Of a stretch of 64,000 nt of DNA, positions 24,401 to 32,389 are shown one piece after another. How positions within the stretch are numbered: the stretch's first letter is position 1; the number at the start of each line of letters is the position of its first letter. Origin of the DNA: Symbiodinium natans (Eukaryota > Sar > Dinophyceae > Suessiales > Symbiodiniaceae); NCBI GenBank assembly GCA_905221605.1, contig CAJNDS010001112.1, positions 1,194,972 to 1,258,971 of the forward strand, written 5' to 3'. The position numbers were made by a program, and so were the translations under genes. Under the pieces are notes generated by a model. That model worked only from the letters and a program-made list of their open reading frames with translations. It ran no database searches and was not told the DNA's origin.

Positions 24401-27400
24401 GTTTAGGGTTTGGGGTTTATTGGGGCAAGAAGGCGAGGATAGGCGGGCAGCAAGTCCAGCTTCAAAAAGGTTCATTCAGAATATCCCCTGCCTTCCCGCC
24501 TACTTACATAGCCACCTTGAGTACTGACTTCAAAGGCCAATGATGTTGCTCTTTGCGTCCTGCAAAGTCCGCTGTGTGTATACTGCAAGCCTTCAAGCCG
24601 AGCGCAATAGACTCAGTAGACTTCGACTCCTTCTGCCAGCCATGTCTGCTGGTGGCAAGCGCTTTCGGTGGATCGCTCTGGCAGTTGCACTAAGCATAGC
24701 TACATCTCTGGCAAGACAGCCGCTGACCTTCAGCCGAACTCGGGGCGGAAAGTTGCCGAGCAACTTCTACACATCAGCAGAAAGCCAAAATCCGACGAAT
24801 TACAAGTTGACAGAGCAAGACAGATCATTATTGCGGGAGGTCCATAAAGCTGCAAATCGGCGACAGTGGCGCGAGGTCCAAGCGCTGCAAGGGTCCGCGA
24901 CTGTCCCCAAGACTCCGTTTTTCAACGCCGAGATGAATGCGGCGCTGAAATGTCGCAAATACCGGGCGGGTGCAGCCCTGTAAGCTCCCCGCGGAGATTG
25001 TCACTTACAACCTGGCCATGAAGCTCTTTGCCAAACTTGGCGACCGGGAGCGTGTCCAGCAAATATGGCAGGAAGCCTTGGGCAAGTACCGGATGGACGC
25101 GACCATGGCAGCGGCAAGGTTGGTTGCTGCAGCTGACGATGCGAACACGAATGCTGCCATCACCATGCTGGAGGAGATGGCGCAGGCGAGGGTTCAAGCC
25201 GACGTCGGTCACTGCACCTCAGTTCTCCGAGCATGCGAGACAGCGAGGCAGGGAGGAGCCGAGGCTGCGAAGCTCGTCTTCAAGCGAATGCTCAGTGCAG
25301 GCTTGACACCAGACCTCCGGCTCTTCACGATCATGGTGCAAACGCTTGAAGGAGAGCCTGTGGAGGACCTGCAGGGATTGTTCAAGGAGATGCAAGAGCG
25401 GAGGGTGAAGCATGACCACATCTTCACGGACAAATACTTGAAAGCCGTGCTGTCAATGGGCAAAGTACGTAAGGTCCCCATGAACAAGCTGGCTGGTCGC
25501 TTGAGCCAGGTGTCAGCTGCACGCAAGAAAGCGGCAGCAGCAGCTCTTTCTCATTTCAAGTCTGAGGGGGATCTCTCCAGTTTTGCCCAGAGTGTAGAGA
25601 TGGTATTGGAGCAGCAGGGTGTGGAAGTCTGAGGACGGGGCTCAGGTCCGGCGTGCGGTGGCCCATACTAATTAGACTTCGCTGACGGAGTTTTTGAAGA
25701 CAACATGCCCCCAAAAGCAAGCAGCCTAGGGGGCACATTTGTTTGGTTTTGCTTGGGGTGGCAGCGCGGTGTTATGACGCAACTGTGGCGACGGATGCAA
25801 TTCCATGCTGAACTTTGAGATCAGCTGATGTTCCTGTCAAGCCTTGAAGACAAAGCTACTTGACCAGTTGCGTTCTATGAGATCCACTTTTGTTGCCCAC
25901 GTTGCTTAGCCAGGACTGGATTATCGCCGAGTATTGATGCGCTGATGCACAACCAGTCTGGCAAAGCCTTGAACCTCAAGAAACTGTTTGGATGAGTTGC
26001 GTGGGTGGGAGGTAGATTTGTATTCCCCCAATGGCCTCCTCCAACATTTTGTACATTCCTTCTTGCGCAAGGTATGGCCCCGCACAGCGCCCTTGCGTGT
26101 TGAAAAAGAACCCAAAAAGGTCCCCAATAGGAAGAAGCACGACGCTGGTGAGAATGCAAGCCAGGGAGCTGAACGCCGTAGAGCTAGAGTTTGGTTCGAC
26201 GACTTTCCTTAATACTATGGGCCCGTTGTGTAGGCTAGCGACCCGCATCCTGCTAGGCTTCGCCTTCATCGACTTCGCGTCGCGTGGCGAGGCGGCCGCG
26301 GCTTTTGAGGCGTGGGGGGGGGGGGGGGGGTCTTCGCTCAAGTTCCCGCAAGGGGTGGCTTATTGCATACCAGGGGCCGAGTAAACCCCAACCAGGGTTC
26401 AAACTGAAATGTAGCCATGCGGATCAGAGAAGTTACCTCAAAAAACCTCACAAAGAACCAAAACGAACTTCAGGGCCAGCTGAGGGGCGCCTTTGGGAAT
26501 TGTGAGATGTTGGGAGACCCATGTTCTGAGAAGTCCTTCCATCCAGCGCCGGCCCCGACCCCCCAATAAGACAACCCTCGCGCCCCTAAGCTTCAGACAG
26601 AATCTTGTCTCCTGAAGCCGTGAAGCTGCAGAGAAAAGCAGCTAAGCTTGAACCTTGGCTTTAAAACCCCTCCTAGGCTTAAGGAACTCGAAGATACCAA
26701 GGCCCAAAAAAGAATCTGAGGTGATTCTTTCGGGGGTTTGCGATATTCGGGGTACCTTATTGGGGGGTCCCTGTTCTAGCTATTTAGGGGGCCTAGTATA
26801 GGGCTACCTTATTTTCGCAAACTCCCTTTTAGTTTCTGAGGGGTTGCCATCGAGCCTCGCAGGCGCTTCAGCACAGCCACCTCTATGGACGCTACCGGGC
26901 TGCAGTGGTTTGGTCTGCCGTGAGGCCTCGGGGCTCTACGTGAGGAAAGGTACCTTGCTCTGCTTGAAGCGGGGTAGTTGCAAGCAGGGTTAGCAGACTT
27001 CAGAGGCATCGATGAAAAAGGGTTAGTAAGGTTGCCTACGTGGACATTGTAGTACATAACCATCGGCCTTCACGTAGACCTAAGACTATCCTAAGACTTA
27101 CATGCCGCAGGCAGTGGAAGGTCAGATAGTAGGGAAAGTGTTGGGGCTTTGTGTCGCTTTTTTGCTGGGCTAGCGGGTGTAACCATAGGGAAAAGTGTGG
27201 GGGAGGGCTGGGTCATGGATCCGAGGCAAGAGAGTCCCCAGAAACCTCACAACCCACGTCCGTGTTTGTAGGCGCCCGACATTGCATCTAGTCCTCCAAA
27301 AGCACCTCAGGTCGGCTGGTCATCGCCACTCGGGTCACATTTACGAGGGGGCACGTGGGGGTTAGGCTCAAGGTGGGTCGTAGGGGTAGGGGCTCTGATG

Positions 27401-28232
27401 GTTGCGGGGACGTGCATCATGACTGCTAGTCGTAGCTTGGATTGTCATTACTACTAGCGCACACACAAATACATATGCATATATGGATATACATACATAT
27501 ACATACATATACATATACATACATATCTATATATATATATATATACATATATTCATGATGAGCATGATTTTGTTAAAAGTCGAATGTAGCGATGGGAGGA
27601 GCCGGCGGAGGAGAAGGCCAACGACGTGGCGAACGTGCAGGCGGAGGCGGCCAAGCGAACCGCCTTCAAGGCCTCGGCTCGAAACGAGCTCTCAGAGGGG
27701 TTCAGAGAGTCCAAGACTCCTGAATTAAGGAATATGAGCCTTAAATTTTGAATTATAAAGGGATCCTGAGTATGATTTACGGAATATGCCTTAATTGAGG
27801 GGTGTTGGGCTCTTTGAGGGGTTCAGAGGGGCTCCGAGAGGCTCGGGGTCTCGGGGTATGAGGAGTATGGAAGGGCAGTCAAAGGCATTTGCTCAAGTCC
27901 AGATGCCACAAGAGGGTCGGAGGCGCTTAGGGTCTCGGTTGGGGGTTATGGAGCCTTCAAACACTAGACCGGGCTCATGCTGCCATGTTGTAGCAGCCTT
28001 TCATCTCAGTGGCTCAGGGTTTCAGGCGACATCCGTTGGGCCCCTGACGCCGTGAAACCCTAAACCCTAAACCCTAAACCCTAAACCCTAAACCCTAAAC
28101 CCTGAACCCTGAACCCTAAACCCTAAACCCCTGTCCCAGGCGCGCGCCAGCGAGGCGAAGAAGCGCCGGAAGTCGGGCGTCCTCAATGCTCCCGGCGAAG
28201 CAGGATCCTTCGAAGATGCGCTCATGTCCTGA
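10203..28232 (+). CDS. MRD1: MRD1/RBM19-type multi-RRM nucleolar protein (about 30 exons)
   Basis: MRD1 (yeast) or RBM19 (animals) binds pre-rRNA in the nucleolus and is needed for the early cleavages that release 18S rRNA. Five RRM domains can be assembled in order on the plus strand, as in yeast MRD1, followed by the C-terminal tail. The start at 10203 gives MVSRIIVKNLPKHATDARL, like the MSRIIVKNLP start of the family. Between RRM2 and RRM3 lies HTWNLLYISANSAADAASAQ, matching the conserved NWNTLFMGPNAVADA block that marks this family. The stop is at 28230. Linker exons are at 11069-11139, 11910-11968, 12327 to about 12363, about 12581-12621 and about 12779-12940 (acidic and Ala-rich). The first two join in phase; the last three have uncertain ends. 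The part just before RRM4 and one RRM5 junction remain unsolved. Most introns start GC or GA. RRM exons are listed separately. Confidence 0.9.
10325..10430. repeat. GCT/GTTGTGG low-complexity tract in MRD1 intron 1
   Basis: A (GCT)n run changes into (TG)- and (TGG)-rich sequence directly after exon 1. Confidence 0.85.
14578..14880. repeat. Intronic telomeric arrays, both orientations
   Basis: C-rich CCCTAAA units occur at about 14578-14613 and 14650-14700, and G-rich TTTAGGG units at about 14817-14880, all inside the intron after exon 14297-14318. Smaller arrays of the same kind lie at 12428-12475 (C-rich) and 13635-13668 (G-rich). Confidence 0.9.
15060..15490. repeat. (CT)n low-complexity tracts
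   Basis: CTCTCT runs occur at about 15080-15150 and 15430-15486 within the MRD1 intron. The Leu/Ser-rich open frames across them are artefacts of the repeat. Confidence 0.9.
16063..16092. repeat. Head-to-head telomeric junction
   Basis: AAACCCTAAAAGGGTTTAGG places one C-rich and one G-rich telomeric unit directly against each other, forming a small palindrome inside an intron. Confidence 0.85.
16161..17186 (+). CDS. Unknown protein gene nested in an MRD1 intron
   Basis: A frame open from 16161 to 16967 starts MGPSSLVDDALLNMGSYMIS. It contains a cysteine cluster (CECCFGCRESR), WQAFIDSYEDDVDF, and many Trp, Tyr and Cys residues, as in real folded proteins. A GT-like donor near 16896, after the codons for CTHRNQ, and an AG|G acceptor at about 17031 would join it to a basic, Arg/Lys-rich end (KRRRPKPQLQKPMEAAARAM) that stops at about 17186. 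I recognise no family. It lies wholly within the MRD1 intron 14319-17889 on the same strand. It could be a nested gene or a retrocopied insert. The opposite strand is also open here but looks like a shadow. Confidence 0.55.
17790..17850. repeat. C-rich telomeric array before MRD1 exon 17890
   Basis: Several CCCTAAA-type units end about 40 bases before the acceptor. Confidence 0.88.
18000..18860. other. MRD1 intron sequence, no separate gene seen
   Basis: Frames are open on both strands, but no recognisable protein is present apart from the candidate microexon at 18092-18121. Confidence 0.5.
18092..19278 (+). other. MRD1: MRD1 inter-RRM exons
   Basis: 19129-19278 encodes LEERKKKVDAHLQHTWNLLY and then ISANSAADAASAQLGVSKSD, the family-specific block between RRM2 and RRM3. 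A 30-nt candidate exon at 18092-18121 (DATKGAEAEK) fits in phase between 17969 (GA donor) and 19129, but it rests on phase and composition only. The acceptor before 19129 is AG|C, one of the few that break the AG|G rule. Confidence 0.8.
18865..18915. repeat. G-rich telomeric array
   Basis: About six TTTAGGG units with one variant lie in an MRD1 intron. Confidence 0.92.
20427..20508. repeat. C-rich telomeric array before MRD1 exon 20540
   Basis: About eleven CCCTAAA units, one of them a variant, end 31 bases before the acceptor and supply a pyrimidine-rich stretch. Confidence 0.96.
20660..20845. repeat. (TA)n and (GTAT)n microsatellite
   Basis: Alternating TA runs and GTATGTAT repeats fill the MRD1 intron between exons 20540 and 20895. 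Confidence 0.93.
21090..21185. repeat. Variant telomeric array (CCCTTAA, then CCCTTAG)
   Basis: About ten units of CCCTTAA shift into CCCTTAG and run up to the acceptor of the acidic linker exon at 21189. Confidence 0.93.
21285..21410. repeat. (AAT)/(AAC) trinucleotide tract
   Basis: AATAACAATA-type repeats begin directly after the exon ending at 21276. Confidence 0.9.
21823..23223 (+). other. MRD1: MRD1 RRM4, four exons
   Basis: The exons are 21823-21930 (VKNLSFSTTEDGLKAVF and the basic loop), 22789-22836 (GLSMGYGFLEFETAAQ, RNP1), 23046-23075 (30 nt, AADVLKRKQG) and 23183-23223 (AMIDGHAVQLQIS). The last three have the same length as the human segment GFVEY...VDGHKLEVRIS. The first beta strand upstream of 21823 was not located. 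A likely next linker exon is 23635-23660 (VQRKRTTS), similar to VPRKQTTS in RBM19. Confidence 0.88.
22888..23004. mobile_element. MITE-like palindromic element, GTACTTATAA family
   Basis: The left end GGTTCATGGCACTT and the right end AAGTACCATGCAC are near inverted repeats. The centre holds repeats of AACTGTACTTATAA. A second, more symmetric copy lies at 51730-51853, so this is a dispersed non-autonomous family. It sits in an MRD1 intron. Confidence 0.8.
23757..23842. repeat. C-rich telomeric array before MRD1 exon 23864
   Basis: Twelve CCCTAAA or CCCTAGA units end about 20 bases before the exon. Confidence 0.96.
23938..24030. repeat. C-rich telomeric array after MRD1 exon 23864
   Basis: About thirteen units (CCCTAAA with CCGTAAA and CCCTCAA variants) begin about 16 bases after the exon. 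This is an exception to the usual orientation rule in this window. Confidence 0.95.
24642..25632 (+). CDS. PPR-like protein, probably plastid-targeted; nested and frameshifted
   Basis: The start at 24642 (MSAGGKRFRWIALAVALSIA) gives a hydrophobic signal-like segment, then TSLARQPLTFSRTRGGKLP, a basic Ser/Thr-rich stretch with a Phe. This fits the bipartite plastid leader of dinoflagellates. The body is helical and PPR-like: VTYNLAMKLFAKLGDRERVQ, then CTSVLRACETARQGGAEAAK and LTPDLRLFTIMVQTLEGEPV. Such proteins bind organelle RNA. The frame breaks near 24975-24983: the first part stops at TAA (24981) and the second is open in the +1 frame from about 24970 to the stop at 25632, so one base is gained or lost or a tiny intron is missed. 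It lacks normal introns and lies inside the MRD1 intron 24372-26256, as a retrocopy would. It may be a pseudogene. Confidence 0.65.
26733..26828. mobile_element. MITE-like hairpin, GGGTTTGCGA family
   Basis: Left GGGGGTTTGCGATATTCGGG pairs with right TATTTTCGCAAACTCCC over about 95 bp. Related elements lie at 28246-28338 and 39114-39218. Confidence 0.78.
27465..27560. repeat. (ACATAT)n microsatellite
   Basis: ATACAT/ATAT repeats occupy the intron before MRD1 exon 27599. Confidence 0.92.
28055..28131. repeat. C-rich telomeric array before the last MRD1 exon
   Basis: Eleven CCCTAAA or CCCTGAA units end about eight bases before the acceptor at 28139. Confidence 0.96.
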
Positions 28233-28245
28233 GAGCCATCCGTGG

Positions 28246-28338
28246 GGGGTTTAGGATATTCGGGGTCACCTTAGTGTTAAGGGGATCCTACTTTTTGGGG
28301 GACTATTAGGGGTCCACTATATTTTCGAAAACCCCGAC
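28246..28338. mobile_element. MITE-like hairpin just after the MRD1 stop
   Basis: GGGGTTTAGGATATTCGGGG at the left pairs with TATTTTCGAAAACCCC at the right. It starts 14 bases after the stop codon, so it may lie in the 3' UTR. Confidence 0.75.
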
Positions 28339-28339
28339 A

Positions 28340-30240
28340 TGAGCCTCTTGTGGCACCTGAATGGCACCCCGTCTCCGTCTCTACGAGATCGGGCTCGGCA
28401 TTCGCCAACTAAGGGCTCTTCAGGCCGAAGGCCCGAAACCCTAACCCGAAACCCTGAACCCCACACATCTCCAACCCCTTCGCCCGATTCTGTGGAGTCG
28501 TGGGTCGGCGCAAGCGCCGACGTAGCTCGGCCAGCTGACCTCGACAAAAAGCGCGGGAGCTTTGTGTGTAATTTTGTGTGGCTTTTGTGTGGGTTGTGAG
28601 GGGGCTCAGGGTTTGCGAGTTCGGGGCATCGGGGTTGAGAATTTTGGTTTTCTGGGGCGGCAGACTTGTGGCCATATCGGAAATTGAGTCTTGCCTTTGC
28701 AGGAGTGTTCGGAGACGCGCTTGACAAGTTTGGCTTGTGCGGTGCTGCGAATGGTGCGATTGCAGTTGCAGTCTGGCTGAGGGGGACAAAAAATCAGCAA
28801 CGCAAGCCTGAGTCACGAGAAGCCATGTATCAGACCTTCAGACTTCAGAATTCCCGGCCAGCTGGTGTACCATGGTCAACCTGGCCAAACATTTGCAGCC
28901 CACCCCCAGCCCAAGACTCGAATCCCTAACCTTACAGTAAGCCCACCCTAGAGGAAGGAGTGCAAGGCCCCAAACCCCGAAGCTGGAACTCTTCCTCTCA
29001 GAGCTCGACGCCAGCGGCTGTTGAGGAGGCATGCCGCAGCAAGTGCAGCCTGTGGCAAGGTTCTGCCAGAAGCATGACAGGTGCTAAGCGCCAACAAGGC
29101 CACAAAAATAGCAAACAGCCCCGAAGCCATCAGCTGTTCTCGTGAGTTCCGCGGCAGGCGATGTCACAGCCACCCTTGCACACGCTGCTGGATTGCTAGA
29201 GTCTGCTAGGGGAAGTTTGGGTTTCAGGAGTTGCGGGGTTTGCAGCGAGGATGCTGTCCACTCACCATGCCTGTGGGGGGGAGGGGGGTGGGGTGGGGGG
29301 TGTGGGGGGTGGGGTGGGGGGGTGGGCCTAATCGTGAACCGAATCTAGCCGAGGTTGCCGACCATGCCGCCTCCGCCCCCAGGGACTCCCGAGTCGGACT
29401 CCCCAAAGAGGGTTGGACAGGTTTGGGAAGTCTTGGGTGTTTTTGTATTTTTACTTTTGGGTTTTTGGGGTTAGGGCACAGCAGTTTGGGGGGGTTCAGT
29501 GTCGGGGTTTAGGCTTGTGTGTATGGAATGGGGGGGGTCAGAGTCCAGGGATTTTGTTTTAGTTTCACAGGGGCTCTTGCCTCCTTGGTGCGGTTCCGAT
29601 TCGCCAGGGGAAGAGGGGAACATGTTCATTATTCTGCAGCGCTGTTCTTGAGTTCCTTGCTTTGCCCATGATCTCCATGTTGTTGCCGCCATTCCTGGGT
29701 TGGTAGAGCCCGGCAGTTGCAAGCTCGCATAGCCTAGACATGAAACGTGCAACCCCAATCCCAAGCCCTGAAAACCCCGAAGCCTGAACCCTAACTTTGA
29801 ACTCATCCCCTACAAACACCTGTAGGCTCTGTACTTGGGAGTTCATGGGTTTGAGGACTTCAAGGTACCTAAAACCCTCCAAGTGGGCTCTACACCCCGC
29901 TTGACACCTCAGTCCGCCCCAGGGCAGCCGCGGCGGCGCTGCCGCATCTGCTGGCGCAACCCACGGCTGCGCCCGGAGACCTGCAGGGGCCCGCCTCCCA
30001 AGCGCTTCCGGCGTCTCTTTCATGTTGGTTGGCTTGCTGGAGAAGGGAAGTCCAGAAGATAACCCAAAAGCTCCAAGCGCCATCCCTGAGCACTGAGCAC
30101 CGGTACCACCAGAAGCACCAGGTTGATTCTTCTTGGGTTCCGGGGTGATGTTGGGTGCGGAGCCCCGAAAAGCTGCTTCTCTGCTTTCTTCCTGCCTGGC
30201 TCACAGTGGCCCGGTCTCCGCTGGTGCTCTACCGTGCAGC
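28340..30240. other. Spacer between MRD1 and fibrillarin
   Basis: No gene is recognised. A GC-rich stretch at 29928-29990 could encode GQPRRRCRICWRNPRLRPET but has no partner exons. A G-rich low-complexity run lies at 29272-29325. The fibrillarin 5' UTR must lie at the right end. Confidence 0.5.
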
Positions 30241-30244
30241 GGCG

Positions 30245-32350
30245 ATGGGGAAGGGCGGCAAAGGCAAAGGCGACAAAGGCAAAGGAAAAGGCCCGGGGGC
30301 CCGCCCCCACCCCAGGAGTCAGGGCCGGCAACTAAGACCCGAAGATTTGAGAAATTTCTGAGCCTCGCAACCCCAAGACCTCCCCCAAGCCAACAAAGCG
30401 GAGGGTTTTTAGGAACTTGTCTCCCCTCTCCTGGCTGGTTCTTAGTAGGGAATGAGGGAATTCGGGCCCCATGTACTCCCTTAAAGAGTATGTCTAGGGC
30501 CCTCATTCCCTCACTAAGATGACCAGGGGGCCTCCCCTGTCAGGGAAAGTGAAAGGTAAAGGAAAAGGGAAGAAGGGAGGAGGCGACTTGGGTGCCCTCG
30601 AGAGTGATGGCTCTCTTGTGCCTCAAGATACCCCACCGAGCCACATCCTTTTTACCCTGTACTCTACCACCCTCACACCCCCCTTATACCCCCCCCCCTG
30701 CAACCTAAACCCCGAAGCCCCAAACCCCAAATCCAAGGACAGTACCGCAAACCCTAAACCCTAAATCCGAAACTAAACCCTAAACCCTAACCCTAGAAAC
30801 CTGCCGAGGAAAGGCGAAGGGAGGCGGCAAGGGTGGCGGAAAGAAGGGCGCGGCGAAGGTGGTCATCGAAGCCCACCGCACTCCGGCGGCACTTTTTTTG
30901 TTGGATGTTGAGGGTTTGGGGTTTAGGGTTTAGGGACTTGAGGGGCGCAGGGAACAAGATTCAGGGTTTCGGTAAAGCCTAAACTCAGGTTGTCCTTCCT
31001 TCTGCAGCAATGCTTCATCATACTTGTTAAGGTTGGAAACCTTGACCTTTACCCGTGCTGGTACCTGTTATTACTTACCCATGCCTTCGATGGAGATTTT
31101 GGAGACCATGCCGTCCGTCATGGGTTATTCCCTTGCATGATCCGCCTCGTACCACAGCATTCCTTGTCTCACCGATTAGTCTCAACCAAGAACCTCAAAG
31201 TGTAATTTGTTCGAAAGGGGGGAACAACCCCAAACCCAAAACAGCCCCAAGCCCTTTTCCGACTGGGGTTAGTGCAGGGTTGGTGGAGGGTCGCGGTTGC
31301 ATTTCATTAGCTGTCGGTCCCATGCCAAGGCCACGAGGGCGCGTTTGTGTCCAAGGGCAAGGACCGGGGACTCGTGCCGAGTTTTGCTTTGACATGCCTC
31401 GGGTTTGTGAGACTTCAGGCCTTCAAACTAGAGGCTGCCATTTCCCTTGAGAACCCCCCCCCCCCTCCCCCCACCTGCACCACAACGTTCTCTCAAGCCC
31501 GGAGGACGACTCCCTCGTCACTCGGAACCTTGTTCCCGGCGAGTCGGCAGCTGTGATGAACTGGTTGACACGAAGCCGGCGGGTATCTGTTGTCTTTCCA
31601 TGTTGCAAGTCGAAAACGTCGTCTTAGTCTTAGGAGCCTAAACTTTCCCATGACCCCGACTTTAGTTTGACTTTCTCAGAAGGGTTCTCGGTAGGGGACC
31701 TGGGATCCTTTTCCGAGTCTCGATTTTCAAGCTGAGACCGCCCTGTACTCCCTACGCCCCAAAAGCCCTGAGCCTACTTGAAAACCCTGCATGTGTTTTC
31801 ACAAAGTGTCGAGTTTGGTGTTCGCCCCTCATCACTTGGAGCAAGCCAGCCCGCAACCTCTGGTGGTTTATGACTTCGCAGTTTGGGGGCTCCGACCTCC
31901 TCCGAGGTCTACGGTGAGAAGCGGCTCGTTGCCGAAGCAGCGGATGGTGAAGAGAAGAGCTTTGCCTTAGTTTCAGGTTGTTAGGGTTTAGGGTTTCGGG
32001 TTTAGAGTTTAGGGTTTAGGGTTTAGGGAGGGGCGCCCTACCGAGGTCAGGGCCCACAAAGGGGTGCTTGGGGTTTAAGGGAAAAGGAGCTTTGGGTTGA
32101 GGTTCAAGGCCTTCAGAATTCGGACGAGGCCTCAGATGCCCCACGCCCGCTAGACAATCCAGCAGCAAGTGGTGTTCAGGGTTGAACAATGCTGGGCTCA
32201 GGATTGGTCTTTCTCTTAACGACCTCTTACGTATGAGCAGTGGGTGTTGAACGTACAGCAGTTTACGGGGGCGCATGGAGCCACGGCATGTGGTGCCATC
32301 TGCCCCCCCGCCCCCCTCTTGCTCCCTGCCTAAACCCTAAACCCGAAACC

Positions 32351-32389
<39 letters not shown>

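Larger units (their letters stand above)
23864..28232 (+). other. MRD1: MRD1 RRM5 and C-terminus, seven exons
   Basis: The exons are 23864 to about 23921 (SSSICVRNIAFEATST), 24285 or 24290 to 24371 (ELYQLFGAYGTVTSCRLPKK), 26257-26309 (FAFIDFASRGEAAAAFE), 26863-26890 (ALQHSHLYG), 27311-27324 (14 nt, RRLVI), 27599-27670 (EPAEEKANDVANVQAEAAK) and 28140-28232 (KKRRKSGVLNAPGEAGSFED, stop). ALQHSHLYGRRLVI matches ALCHSTHLYGRRLVL of RBM19. The last five introns all start GC. The junction between the first two exons does not resolve cleanly. Confidence 0.87.

Noticed and set aside
24505-24523. A decayed spliced leader (TAGCCACCTTG) before the PPR gene.
   Set aside because: Too few matching positions to separate it from chance.
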